Shown: piece after piece, positions 17,095-26,135 of the stretch
How the letters are laid out: each line of letters begins with the position of its first letter
Numbering within the stretch: position 1 is the stretch's first letter
From: Lutibacter agarilyticus
GTDB taxonomy: Bacteria > Bacteroidota > Bacteroidia > Flavobacteriales > Flavobacteriaceae
NCBI RefSeq assembly: GCF_900188235.1
Contig: NZ_FZNT01000001.1
Location: 372,001-436,000 of the forward strand
Direction of reading: 5' to 3'
DNA length: 64,000 nucleotides
Program-made: the position numbers and the translations under genes
Notes under the pieces: model-generated
Database searches by the model: none
Seen by the model: only the letters and a program-made list of their open reading frames with translations
Told to the model about the DNA's origin: nothing

Positions 17095-18348
17095 TTGAAA
17101 TTAAATTTACAGAATTACAAGACTTTAATAATTGTAATTTTATTTTTTGTAGTTGAATACATTTTTTTAAAAGATCTACCTTTTTTTTGGGATGCAGTAT
17201 CTAAATCAATGAGGGCTCAATGGTTTTACGAAACCAATTTTAGCCAATTAGTTTTACCAGTAAATTTAAATTCTGGTCATCCGCCTTTTTGGCCGGTTTT
17301 AATAGCTGTTTGGTGGAAATCTTTTGGTGTTACATTGGCTAAAAGTAGAGTGTTGTTACTGATAATTAATATTTTAGTAGGTTTTCAACTTATTAAATTA
17401 TTTAAGAATACTTTTCCAAAAAAACAAAATCATTTATTAGTCTTAATTATTTTGTTAGAGCCTACTTTATTAGCTCAAACAACAATTTTTAATAACGATA
17501 TGATCTTGCTTTTATTTACGCTAATGGCTTATAATATAATTGTATTTTCTAAAGAAAAAAAGGAGTTATTATTGACTTTTGCTTTCACAGGGATTTTATT
17601 TTCCAATTTAAGAGGAATGTTGCTTCTCTTTTGTTTATTAGTAATTCAATTAATATTTATTAGGTATAAATTATCAACTAAAAAATTTAACTATAAGCCA
17701 TATTTAATTTCTATACTGTTTTTTTCTGTTTTTTTAATTTATCAATATTCCGTTTTAGGATGGATTATTAAAACGCCATCGGTAAATTGGTCTGAACAAC
17801 GAAACGTAGCAGATGTTTATAATATTTTGAAAAATATAGCTTCCATAGGAAGGAATCTTTTAGATTATGGTAGAATAGTTCTTTTCGGAATAACGTTCTA
17901 CTTATTGTATTTCCTTTTTAAGAAAAAGCAATTTCATCCAAGTAAAACAAGTATAAAATTAATGATTTCAATAGTTGTTTTTACCGTTGGAATGAGTATT
18001 TTTTTTATGTTCTTCACAAACCCTATAGGTCATAGATATTATATGATATCTTATATTTTAGTTGTGCTTTTGTTTTTAGTTTTGGTTGATAATTATAAGA
18101 CGATTCTAAATTATAAACGTTTATATGTAATAGTTATAATTGCTTTTATTACAGGGCATTTTTGGATATATCCTTCAACAATATCTCAAGGTTGGGATAG
18201 TTCTTTGGCATATCTAAATTATTTTAAACTACGTGATGATATTGAATTATTTATTGAAAAAAATAAGATACTTAAAGAAAATATTGGTACAAATTTGCCT
18301 TTAAATGAGAAAGAGTATTCAGATTTATTAAAGGTTGATGAAAAATAA
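17095..18348 (+). CDS. Multi-pass membrane protein, probable dolichyl-phosphate-mannose-type glycosyltransferase, interrupted by an in-frame stop
   Basis: The 417 residues form about ten membrane helices. The N-terminal DLPFFWDAVSKSMRAQWFY and NSGHPPFWPVLIAVWWKSFG, with an acidic residue and a HPP motif in the first loops, resemble GT39/ArnT-like glycosyltransferases, which take sugars from lipid carriers; the assignment is tentative. The only usable start is TTG at 17095: a stop lies four codons upstream and the first helix follows at once. The frame ends at TAA 18346-18348 after LLKVDEK, but the same frame continues open for another 54 codons (18349-18510) with protein-like sequence, so the gene probably once ran to 18513. 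The final C-terminal soluble domain is thus cut off. Confidence 0.75.
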   Translation: MKLNLQNYKTLIIVILFFVVEYIFLKDLPFFWDAVSKSMRAQWFYETNFSQLVLPVNLNSGHPPFWPVLIAVWWKSFGVTLAKSRVLLLIINILVGFQLIKLFKNTFPKKQNHLLVLIILLEPTLLAQTTIFNNDMILLLFTLMAYNIIVFSKEKKELLLTFAFTGILFSNLRGMLLLFCLLVIQLIFIRYKLSTKKFNYKPYLISILFFSVFLIYQYSVLGWIIKTPSVNWSEQRNVADVYNILKNIASIGRNLLDYGRIVLFGITFYLLYFLFKKKQFHPSKTSIKLMISIVVFTVGMSIFFMFFTNPIGHRYYMISYILVVLLFLVLVDNYKTILNYKRLYVIVIIAFITGHFWIYPSTISQGWDSSLAYLNYFKLRDDIELFIEKNKILKENIGTNLPLNEKEYSDLLKVDEK

Positions 18349-18513
18349 CTTTATGCTGAATTAGATGTTGCTAAAAATGAATACATCATATTATCTAATA
18401 TTGAAAATAACACCTCAGATGAAGATATCAATACAATACGAAATAGTTGGATACTTATTGAAGAAGCTGAGAAATTTGGAGTTTATGTAAATTTATATAA
18501 AAACCCTAAATGA
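18349..18513 (+). other. In-frame continuation after the TAA of the membrane protein
   Basis: Directly after TAA 18346-18348 the same frame reads 54 sense codons to TGA 18511-18513, beginning LYAELDVAKNEYIILSNI and ending FGVYVNLYKNPK. It contains no other start that would make a sensible separate gene and has the same codon use as the upstream part. It looks like the detached C-terminus of the same protein. Nonsense mutation, stop-codon readthrough or a base-call error would all give this picture. Confidence 0.65.
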
Positions 18514-18601
18514 TTAAATCTTAAAATATTTTAGCATACTTTTTTTTATTTTTTACTGCAAAATGGTACATTAGCAGTTCTTCAAGAATTTTACAATTTT
18601 A

Positions 18602-20458
18602 ATGGCAGAACAAACTAAGTATACAGAGGATAATATTCGATCACTCGATTGGAAAGAGCATATAAGAATGCGTCCTGGTATGTATATCGGTAAATTAGGG
18701 GATGGTTCATCGCCTGATGATGGTATTTACATTTTAATAAAGGAGGTATTAGACAACTCTATAGATGAGTATGTAATGGGAGCAGGTAAAACAATAGAGG
18801 TTTCAGTGAAAGATGAAACGGTTACTGTTCGTGATTATGGTCGTGGAATTCCTTTAGGTAAGGTGGTTGATGTTGTTTCAAAAATGAATACTGGAGGAAA
18901 GTATGATTCTCGTGCTTTTAAAAAATCCGTTGGTTTAAATGGGGTCGGTACAAAAGCGGTAAACGCCTTGTCTTCATATTTTAAAGTACAGTCTATTCGT
19001 GATGGTCAAATGGCTTTTGCTGAATTTTCCGCAGGAAATATTACCTTGAACGAAAAGCCACAAGATTCATCGTTAAGAAAAGGAACTAAAGTAACCTTTG
19101 TTCCTGATAAAAGTATTTTTACAAAATTCAAATATAGAAATGAATACATTGTAAAAATGATTAAAAACTATGTGTATTTAAACACTGGGTTGACCATCGT
19201 TTTTAACGGTGAAAAATATTATTCTGAAAACGGATTAAAAGATTTATTAGAAGAAAATATTGCTGATGAGTTTATGATGTTTCCAATTATTCACTTAAAA
19301 GGGGAAGATATTGAAATCGCGTTAACATATAGCAAAGCACAATACAGTGAGGAATATCATTCTTTTGTAAACGGACAACATACCACACAAGGAGGAACAC
19401 ATCAAAATGCATTTAGAGAGGCCATTGTAAAAACGGTGCGTGAATATTTTGGCAAAAATTACGAACCATCCGATATTAGAAAATCAATAGTTTCAGCAAT
19501 TAGTGTAAAAGTAATGGAACCTGTTTTTGAAAGTCAAACAAAAACAAAACTGGGTTCAACAGAAATGGGAGGAGATTTACCAACCGTTCGTACTTTTATA
19601 ACCGATTTTGTAAAAACCAATTTGGATAATTATTTGCATAAAAATCCAGATACTGCTGAAAAAATTCAAAAGAAAATCTTACAAGCTGAAAAAGAACGTA
19701 AAGATTTATCGGGAATTCGAAAGCTTGCCCGTGAACGTGCTAAAAAAGCGAGTTTACACAATAAAAAATTACGTGATTGCAGGGTGCATTTAGGCGATTT
19801 AAAAAAGGACAATAGGTTAGAAAGTTCTTTATTTATTACCGAGGGAGATTCAGCAAGTGGTTCAATCACAAAGTCTAGAAATGTAAATACGCAAGCGGTT
19901 TTTAGTTTAAAAGGAAAGCCGTTAAACTCATATAATATGAGTAAGAAAATTGTGTACGAAAATGAGGAGTTTAACCTGCTTCAAGCAGCTTTAAATATTG
20001 AAGATGGTCTTGAAAATTTACGTTATAACAATATTATAATAGCAACAGATGCCGATGTTGATGGGATGCACATTAGATTGTTATTAATTACTTTTTTTCT
20101 ACAGTTTTTTCCTGAATTAATAAAAGAAGGGCATTTATTTATTTTAGACACCCCACTATTTAGAGTAAGGGACAAAAAGCAAACATTTTATTGCTATTCA
20201 GAAGAAGAAAGGCGAAACGCTATAAAATCATTAAAAGGAAAACCAGAAATTACTCGATTTAAAGGTTTAGGTGAAATTTCACCTGATGAATTTGTGCATT
20301 TTATTGGAGATGATATTCGTTTAGATCCTATAATGTTAGATAAAGACACATCTATTGAAAAATTACTAGAGTTTTATATGGGGAAAAACACACCCGATAG
20401 ACAAAAATTTATCATAGAAAACCTAAAAGTTGAATTAGATATTGTAGAAGTAGTATAA
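18602..20458 (+). CDS. parE: DNA topoisomerase IV subunit B
   Basis: The 618-residue ATPase subunit of topoisomerase IV, which decatenates daughter chromosomes. The GHKL ATP site has [10 protein letters not shown] (about 44-53), RDYGRGIPL and [13 protein letters not shown]; the TOPRIM domain has the metal-binding ITEGDSASG (about residue 415) and [15 protein letters not shown]. The length fits ParE and is shorter than most GyrB. The stop overlaps the parC start by one base (TAATG at 20456-20460), so translation is coupled and the subunits are made together. Confidence 0.96.
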   Translation: MAEQTKYTEDNIRSLDWKEHIRMRPGMYIGKLGDGSSPDDGIYILIKEVLDNSIDEYVMGAGKTIEVSVKDETVTVRDYGRGIPLGKVVDVVSKMNTGGKYDSRAFKKSVGLNGVGTKAVNALSSYFKVQSIRDGQMAFAEFSAGNITLNEKPQDSSLRKGTKVTFVPDKSIFTKFKYRNEYIVKMIKNYVYLNTGLTIVFNGEKYYSENGLKDLLEENIADEFMMFPIIHLKGEDIEIALTYSKAQYSEEYHSFVNGQHTTQGGTHQNAFREAIVKTVREYFGKNYEPSDIRKSIVSAISVKVMEPVFESQTKTKLGSTEMGGDLPTVRTFITDFVKTNLDNYLHKNPDTAEKIQKKILQAEKERKDLSGIRKLARERAKKASLHNKKLRDCRVHLGDLKKDNRLESSLFITEGDSASGSITKSRNVNTQAVFSLKGKPLNSYNMSKKIVYENEEFNLLQAALNIEDGLENLRYNNIIIATDADVDGMHIRLLLITFFLQFFPELIKEGHLFILDTPLFRVRDKKQTFYCYSEEERRNAIKSLKGKPEITRFKGLGEISPDEFVHFIGDDIRLDPIMLDKDTSIEKLLEFYMGKNTPDRQKFIIENLKVELDIVEVV

Positions 20459-23133
20459 TGCAAGTAGAAGATAATAACGAAGAATTTAACGAAGAGCTAG
20501 CTAGCGATTTTGGTAGTCAAGAAACAATTACCAAAGTTACAGGAATGTATAAGGACTGGTTTTTAGACTATGCTTCTTATGTGATTTTAGAACGTGCAGT
20601 ACCAGGTATTAAAGATGGTTTTAAACCTGTGCAACGTAGAATTTTACACTCGATGAAAGATTTAGATGATGGACGTTACAATAAAGTAGCGAACATTGTT
20701 GGGCATACCATGCAATATCACCCGCACGGAGATGCTTCTATTGCAGATGCAATGGTGCAAATTGGTCAGAAAGAATTACTGATTGATATGCAAGGTAACT
20801 GGGGTAACATTTTAACGGGCGACCGTGCAGCTGCTTCTCGTTATATTGAGGCTCGTTTATCTAAATTTGCATTGGATGTTGTTTTCAACCCTAAAACTAC
20901 GGAGTGGCAAACCTCTTATGATGGAAGAAAAAAAGAACCGATAGATTTACCCGTAAAATTCCCAATGCTATTAGCACAAGGAGCCGAAGGTATTGCCGTT
21001 GGTCTTTCAACAAAAATATTACCACACAATTTTAACGAGTTAATTGATGCTGCTATAAAGCATTTAAAAGGTAGAAGTTTTACATTGGTTCCCGATTTTT
21101 TAACGGGTGGAATTGCGGATGTTTCTAATTATAACGATGGGAAACGTGGAGGGAAAGTAAGGGTTCGTGCTAAAATTTCTCAGCAAGACAAAAAAACATT
21201 GGTTATTACGGAGATTCCCTTCGGAACAACCACTTCTTCGTTGATAGAATCTATTTTAAAAGCCAATGAAAAAGGAAAGATAAAAATCAAACAAATTGAA
21301 GATAATACAGCTGCCAACGTTGAAATTTTAGTGCATTTACCAAGTGGTATTTCACCAGATAAAACAATTGATGCTTTATATGCTTTTACAAATTGTGAAA
21401 ATTCTATTTCACCGTTAGGATGTGTCATTGATGATAACAAACCTGTTTTTATTGGCGTTTCTGAAATATTAAAAACGTCTACACAGCATACGGTTGAGTT
21501 ATTAAAACTCGAATTAGAAATTCAATTAAATGAATTAGAAGAACAATGGCATTTTGCTTCATTAGAACGTATTTTTATTGAAAACAGAATTTACCGTGAT
21601 ATTGAAGAACAGGAAACTTGGCAAGGTGTAATAAAAGCTATTGATGAAGGTTTAAAACCTCATATAAAGCATTTAAAACGTACCGTTACCGAGGAAGATA
21701 TTGTGCGTTTAACTGAAATTAGAATTAAAAAGATATCAAAATTTGATATTGATAAAGCCAAACAGTTTATTGAGAGTTTAGAAGATAAAATTGCTGTTGT
21801 AAAAAATCATTTAGATAATTTAATTGAATATGCTGTTGATTATTTTAAAAACCTAAAGGTTAAATATGGTAAAGGAAAAGAACGCAAAACAGAACTTCGG
21901 TTATTTGATGATATTGTTGCTACTAAGGTGGTCATGCGAAACACCAAATTATATGTAAATAGAGAAGAAGGTTTTGTTGGAACTTCGTTAAAGCGTGATG
22001 AATATGTAGACGATTGCGCCGATATTGATGATGTAATTATTTTTAGAAAAGACGGTATTATGATGATTACCAAGGTTGATGCAAAAACCTTTGTTGGTAA
22101 AGATATCATTCATATTGCAATCTTTAAAAAGAACGATAAACGTACGGTGTACAATATGATTTATCGTGATGGTAGAAGTGGACCAAGTTATATAAAACGT
22201 TTTAATGTTAAAGGGGTAACAAGAGATAAAGAGTACGATTTAACAGCAGGGAATAAAGTTTCTGTGGTTCAGTACTTTACTGCAAACCCTAATGGTGAGG
22301 CTGAAGTAGTTACCATAAATTTACGTGCTGTAGGAAGTGTTAAAAAGTTAAAATGGGATGTTGATTTTTCTGAATTAACAATAAAAGGTCGTGGGGTAAA
22401 AGGGAATACAGTAACCAAATATCCAATCAGAAAAATTGAATTAAAATCGGAAGGTGTTTCTACATTAAAACCACGTAAAATTTGGTTTGATGAAACCGTT
22501 CAGCGTTTAAATGTTGATGATAGAGGAGAACTTTTAGGTGAGTTTAAGGGTGAAGATCGTTTGTTAATTATCAATCAAAAAGGAGAAGTTAAAACCATTA
22601 AGCCAGAGTTAACAACGCATTTTGACAGCGATATGATTGTGCTAGAAAAATGGGTGCCTGAGAAACCTATTTCAGCGATTTATTATGATGGTGAGAAAGA
22701 ACGTTACTACATCAAACGTTTTATGGTAGACAACCCTAATAAAGAGGAGATTTTTATATCTGAACATCCAAAATCACAACTAGAAATTGTTTCAACTGAT
22801 TATAGACCAATGGCTGAAATTGTATTTTCTAAGCGTAGTTTGGAAAATATGGAAGTAAATATGGAAGAGTTTATTGCTGTAAAAGGAATTAAAGCACAAG
22901 GAAATCAATTAACTACTGACAAAATTAAAACAGTAAATCTTTTGGAGTCCTTGCCTTACGAACCTCCAGTTATTGAGGAGGTTGAGGTTAATGATGAAGA
23001 AATTATAGATGCATTACCATTAGAAGATATTGAAGAAATTAAACCATCAATTATTGATAAGAATAAAAAAAAGCCTGTAATAATTCCGCCGAAAAAAAAG
23101 TTGAATGATGAAGATCAAACTAAATTGTTTTAG
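20458..23133 (+). CDS. parC: DNA topoisomerase IV subunit A
   Basis: The 891-residue DNA-breaking subunit, paired with ParE. The catalytic tyrosine is Y129 in AAASRYIEARL; the winged-helix segment has HPHGDASIADAMVQ (88-101). In the quinolone-binding loop the position of E. coli ParC Ser80 is A93 and that of Glu84 is D97. The C-terminal half contains beta-pinwheel repeats (about 500-770), followed by a lysine- and acid-rich tail ending in KKKPVIIPPKKKLNDE. Topoisomerase IV rather than gyrase is preferred because of gene order, the lack of a GyrA box that I can see, and the similarity to flavobacterial ParC. It converges with the B12 operon, with only 3 bp between stop codons. Confidence 0.95.
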   Translation: MQVEDNNEEFNEELASDFGSQETITKVTGMYKDWFLDYASYVILERAVPGIKDGFKPVQRRILHSMKDLDDGRYNKVANIVGHTMQYHPHGDASIADAMVQIGQKELLIDMQGNWGNILTGDRAAASRYIEARLSKFALDVVFNPKTTEWQTSYDGRKKEPIDLPVKFPMLLAQGAEGIAVGLSTKILPHNFNELIDAAIKHLKGRSFTLVPDFLTGGIADVSNYNDGKRGGKVRVRAKISQQDKKTLVITEIPFGTTTSSLIESILKANEKGKIKIKQIEDNTAANVEILVHLPSGISPDKTIDALYAFTNCENSISPLGCVIDDNKPVFIGVSEILKTSTQHTVELLKLELEIQLNELEEQWHFASLERIFIENRIYRDIEEQETWQGVIKAIDEGLKPHIKHLKRTVTEEDIVRLTEIRIKKISKFDIDKAKQFIESLEDKIAVVKNHLDNLIEYAVDYFKNLKVKYGKGKERKTELRLFDDIVATKVVMRNTKLYVNREEGFVGTSLKRDEYVDDCADIDDVIIFRKDGIMMITKVDAKTFVGKDIIHIAIFKKNDKRTVYNMIYRDGRSGPSYIKRFNVKGVTRDKEYDLTAGNKVSVVQYFTANPNGEAEVVTINLRAVGSVKKLKWDVDFSELTIKGRGVKGNTVTKYPIRKIELKSEGVSTLKPRKIWFDETVQRLNVDDRGELLGEFKGEDRLLIINQKGEVKTIKPELTTHFDSDMIVLEKWVPEKPISAIYYDGEKERYYIKRFMVDNPNKEEIFISEHPKSQLEIVSTDYRPMAEIVFSKRSLENMEVNMEEFIAVKGIKAQGNQLTTDKIKTVNLLESLPYEPPVIEEVEVNDEEIIDALPLEDIEEIKPSIIDKNKKKPVIIPPKKKLNDEDQTKLF

Positions 23134-23136
23134 GTG

Positions 23137-23700
23137 TTATTTGTAACTTTTACTTATAAATGGAGTTTCTTTAAAACCTGTTACTTGGTTAATTAAAACG
23201 GTGGCTGTAAAAAAATAATTACATAATAAGTTGGCGAATTTTGGTAAAATTTCGGCAACTTCTTTTTGTTCTTCGTTGTGTATTTTCACCATTAAACGAA
23301 TTGCTTGTTTACACATTGAAGAGCATTTATTTAAAACACCAACAGGAGAAACACCTCCAGGCAATATAAACCCAGATATAGATTTTTCAGTAATGGTTTT
23401 AAAACTTCGGTAATTCTCTAATAATTGTTGATGATCTTCTTCGGTAATGGCTAATTCACCACGAATAGAACCGTTTAAGTGATAGCAGAGAGGAAGTAAC
23501 CAGTTCAGTTCATTTTCAAGTGTTTGTAATTCAATGTTTTCAGTATATTGTTGTCTTAAAAAGCCAAGGTCGTTTATAGCCCATCCAACCATTCTGGTTA
23601 AATCATCAGTTAAAATTTCATAATCACAAAGCAAAGAATCTTCATAAATATAAGGGTAGCAAAGTTCATCTAGATTTGATTTTGGGCGAAGTTTTTTCAT
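23137..23700 (-). CDS. PduO-like cobalamin adenosyltransferase-related protein lacking key residues
   Basis: The 187 residues can be aligned with the helical fold of PduO-type ATP:cob(I)alamin adenosyltransferases: a helix with LTRMVGWAINDLGFL, and the SGFILPGGVSPVGVLNKC turn (about 110-127) where PduO has SFILPGGSxxAAxLHxART. The N-terminal ATP motif (GDxGTT) is missing, and the conserved CRRAER helix reads MCKQAIRLMVK, so the Arg/Glu pair that positions ATP is lost. It is the last gene of the B12 operon, 8 bp after the btuF-like gene. A corrinoid-binding or chaperone role is possible; adenosyl transfer is doubtful. The family assignment is by motif and context only. Confidence 0.55.
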   Translation of the reverse strand: MKKLRPKSNLDELCYPYIYEDSLLCDYEILTDDLTRMVGWAINDLGFLRQQYTENIELQTLENELNWLLPLCYHLNGSIRGELAITEEDHQQLLENYRSFKTITEKSISGFILPGGVSPVGVLNKCSSMCKQAIRLMVKIHNEEQKEVAEILPKFANLLCNYFFTATVLINQVTGFKETPFISKSYK

Positions 23701-23708
23701 TGTAATAA

Positions 23709-24827
23709 CTAGTTTAATTTTTTATAAAAAGTAAATTCATACTCAGGTAATAATTCTGGATGTGCAATTTTAATCAAATCTTTTAACACTAAATCGGGTC
23801 TAATTGGAGACAATTCAAAATACCAAATTCCGCCTTTTTCTCCAGTTGTATTATTGTATGAATAAATAGTTTTATTATGGAAAGCCTTCATTTTTGAACC
23901 TATTAAATTACCTTTTTCAAGATCGTTTAAGGTTGGGTAAAATCCCGGTGAAATCCAAATGTCAGCATCTTTGCCTTTTTCAAAAACATTTTCAATATTT
24001 AAAGATAAGCTTCCTTCTCCTTCAGAATCTTTCCATAAATAATTGGTGTTGGCATCTTTTAAAAAAGTAGCCTCAAAACTGTTTCCAGCAGGTAAATACC
24101 AAATATCTTTATACAATCCACCACAAATAATAGATGGTTTGTTTTTAGATTTTTTAGCAATTTCTTTTGCTTCTAAATAGTTGTTCTTTATCTTATTAAA
24201 AATACTATCAGCTTCTTTTTCTTTGTTGAATAACACCCCGTAAACCTTAATCCACTCTGCTCTTCCAATTGGAGTTGATTCTAGCCAATCGCCATTTAAA
24301 AGTACTTGAATTCCAATTTTTTCAATTGTTGTAAACATTTTATTATTACTATTTATGGAAAAACCCATCACTAAATCAGGGTTTAAATCTAGTAATGTTT
24401 CAGTATTGATATGTTCAGGATGTCCTAATTCTTTAACTGTATTTTCATCAATTAACTTTCTAGTTTTTATTGAGGAAACAAAATCGGTATTAGGAAAACC
24501 AACTAATTTATTTTCAACGCCTAATAGCTCTAAAGCAGGAACGTGTGTAGAGCTCGTAACAACTATAGCATTTAAAGGAACTTGTATGGTGTTTTTGTCT
24601 GAAGATTCTTCAGAAACAATGGTGTAAACAACGTCTTCAGTTGCTCCAGGATATGGTGTTTTTATAATTAATTTTGTCTCATTGGCAGTTTTTAAAATGT
24701 CAAAACCTTTCGCGTATTTCACGTTTGAAATAGCTTTTTCTTCAATTTTTTTTGAACTGTGTGAATTGCACGAAACAATTAAGGAAATTGTTAGACTTAT
24801 AAAAAAAGTAATTTTGATGATGTTCAT
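23709..24827 (-). CDS. btuF: BtuF-like corrinoid-binding lipoprotein
   Basis: A 372-residue lipoprotein (signal MNIIKITFFISLTISLIVSC, lipidated Cys20, followed by NSHSSKK) with a periplasmic-binding fold of the BtuF/FecB class: STHVPALELLGVENKLVGFP, NTETLLDLNPDLVMGF, and a second lobe with KPSIICGGLYKDIWYLPAGNSF. It should carry vitamin B12 or cobinamide to an inner-membrane BtuCD transporter, which is not in this window. Cys+2 is Asn and no acidic cluster follows, so surface export is unlikely and a periplasmic position is expected. It lies between cobC (10 bp) and the PduO-like gene (8 bp). Binding of an iron-siderophore instead of B12 cannot be excluded by sequence alone. Confidence 0.85.
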   Translation of the reverse strand: MNIIKITFFISLTISLIVSCNSHSSKKIEEKAISNVKYAKGFDILKTANETKLIIKTPYPGATEDVVYTIVSEESSDKNTIQVPLNAIVVTSSTHVPALELLGVENKLVGFPNTDFVSSIKTRKLIDENTVKELGHPEHINTETLLDLNPDLVMGFSINSNNKMFTTIEKIGIQVLLNGDWLESTPIGRAEWIKVYGVLFNKEKEADSIFNKIKNNYLEAKEIAKKSKNKPSIICGGLYKDIWYLPAGNSFEATFLKDANTNYLWKDSEGEGSLSLNIENVFEKGKDADIWISPGFYPTLNDLEKGNLIGSKMKAFHNKTIYSYNNTTGEKGGIWYFELSPIRPDLVLKDLIKIAHPELLPEYEFTFYKKLN

Positions 24828-24837
24828 AATGGAAGAT

Positions 24838-25386
24838 TTAAAGTAGGGTAAGCGTGTTATTTTGTTTTATAATTCTGAATACTTGACCATAGTCAACTTT
24901 TATGTCGAATGAATCTTTTAGATGGATGTTATTCATTTTTGAAAGGATGCTTCTAATAACTCCTGCGTGTGTTGTTATAATTATTTTTTTTGCTGAAGTT
25001 GAAATAATTTCAGTAAAAACTTCGTTGGCTCTTTTTGCTAAATCTATATAAGCTTCACCATTTGGAGTTGAAACATTTACAAAATCGTTCATCCAAATAT
25101 TGGATGTTATTTTTGGTAAGTGATCCCAATTTAATAATTCCCAATCTCCAAAATTAAGTTCCATCAACCGATCATCAATAATAAGCTCTTTTGAAAACTG
25201 CTGCGCTAATTTTGTGCAGCGTTTTAACGGACTAGAATATACGATTGTTTCTTCAGTAATTTCTAATGAATTTAAAATAACAGCAACTTCGTTTTCAAAT
25301 GTAGCAGCTACATCTAAATCTGATTGACCATAACAGATACCTTTTTCGATGTTGGGTGTGGTATGTCTAACTAAATAAATTTCCAT
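24838..25386 (-). CDS. cobC: Alpha-ribazole phosphatase (histidine phosphatase)
   Basis: The 182 residues carry the phosphoglycerate-mutase-type signature MEIYLVRHT (catalytic H8), YSSPLKRCTKLA, ELNFGDWELLNWD and the second histidine in IITTHAGVIRSIL. In B12 synthesis CobC removes phosphate from alpha-ribazole phosphate or adenosylcobalamin phosphate. I place the start at 25386; an in-frame start at 25446 would add 20 residues that overlap further into cobS and precede the conserved LVRH motif. It overlaps cobS by 16 bp, so the two are probably coupled. Confidence 0.93.
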   Translation of the reverse strand: MEIYLVRHTTPNIEKGICYGQSDLDVAATFENEVAVILNSLEITEETIVYSSPLKRCTKLAQQFSKELIIDDRLMELNFGDWELLNWDHLPKITSNIWMNDFVNVSTPNGEAYIDLAKRANEVFTEIISTSAKKIIITTHAGVIRSILSKMNNIHLKDSFDIKVDYGQVFRIIKQNNTLTLL

Positions 25387-26129
25387 AAAACCAATAGACT
25401 TAAATAAAATACAACTTCGGTAATTTGTTGGGTAGCACCAGCACAATCACCCGTTTGACCTCCAATCCATTTTTTAAAAAACCGACCTAATAGTAGCATC
25501 GCTATAAACGGAGGAATTAGTGCTAAAAATACCCAATATGTTTTAAAAAAGAATAGAGGAGCAAGTCCAATTAGTAGATTAAAAATTAAATAGGATAGTT
25601 TAAAACTACTAGCAACGGCTTTAGATTTTGAACTATCATCAGTTCTTGCATACGGATATAAATACAAAATAAATGTGGTGATGCACCTGCTAATACTATG
25701 CCCGGCAATGATAGTAATAATTAGTTGATTGCTAATTTCAGCAAGCGCAAAAAATTTAAGCGTAAATAAACAAATTAAGCCAACAATACCGTAAGTTCCA
25801 ACTAATGAATCCTTCATTATTGCTAAAATTTTATCTTTAGTCCATCCGCCACCAAAGCCATCACAAACATCAGCAAAACCATCTTCGTGAAATGCTCCAG
25901 TAATCCAAATTGTTGAAACGTAACTTAGTAATATGGAAATGTTTTGAGGGAAAATATAAGAAGCTCCCCAGTAAACTAACACTCCAAAACCACCTACAAT
26001 TACCCCGATTAAAGAAAAATATTTAGTACACCTTTGAAGTACATCACCAGAGTGATCTATCCATTTAGGACACGGAATACGTGTAAAAAACATGATTGCT
26101 GTAAAAAATATAGCGAGCTCTTTTTTCAT
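25371..26129 (-). CDS. cobS: Adenosylcobinamide-GDP ribazoletransferase
   Basis: CobS joins adenosylcobinamide-GDP to alpha-ribazole (or its phosphate), the last assembly step of B12, in the inner membrane. The 252 residues are mostly membrane helices. The family motif GAFHEDGFADVCDGFGGGWTKDKIL (shortened here: AFHEDGFADVCDGFGGG), about residues 77-95, carries the metal-binding acids; KDSLVGTYG follows. It lies between cobT (6 bp) and cobC (16-bp overlap). Confidence 0.96.
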   Translation of the reverse strand: MKKELAIFFTAIMFFTRIPCPKWIDHSGDVLQRCTKYFSLIGVIVGGFGVLVYWGASYIFPQNISILLSYVSTIWITGAFHEDGFADVCDGFGGGWTKDKILAIMKDSLVGTYGIVGLICLFTLKFFALAEISNQLIITIIAGHSISRCITTFILYLYPYARTDDSSKSKAVASSFKLSYLIFNLLIGLAPLFFFKTYWVFLALIPPFIAMLLLGRFFKKWIGGQTGDCAGATQQITEVVFYLSLLVLWKFI

Positions 26130-26135
26130 ATAAAA

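Noticed and set aside
25387-25446. Longer start for CobC
   Set aside because: The extra 20 residues precede the conserved LVRH motif and lie wholly inside cobS.
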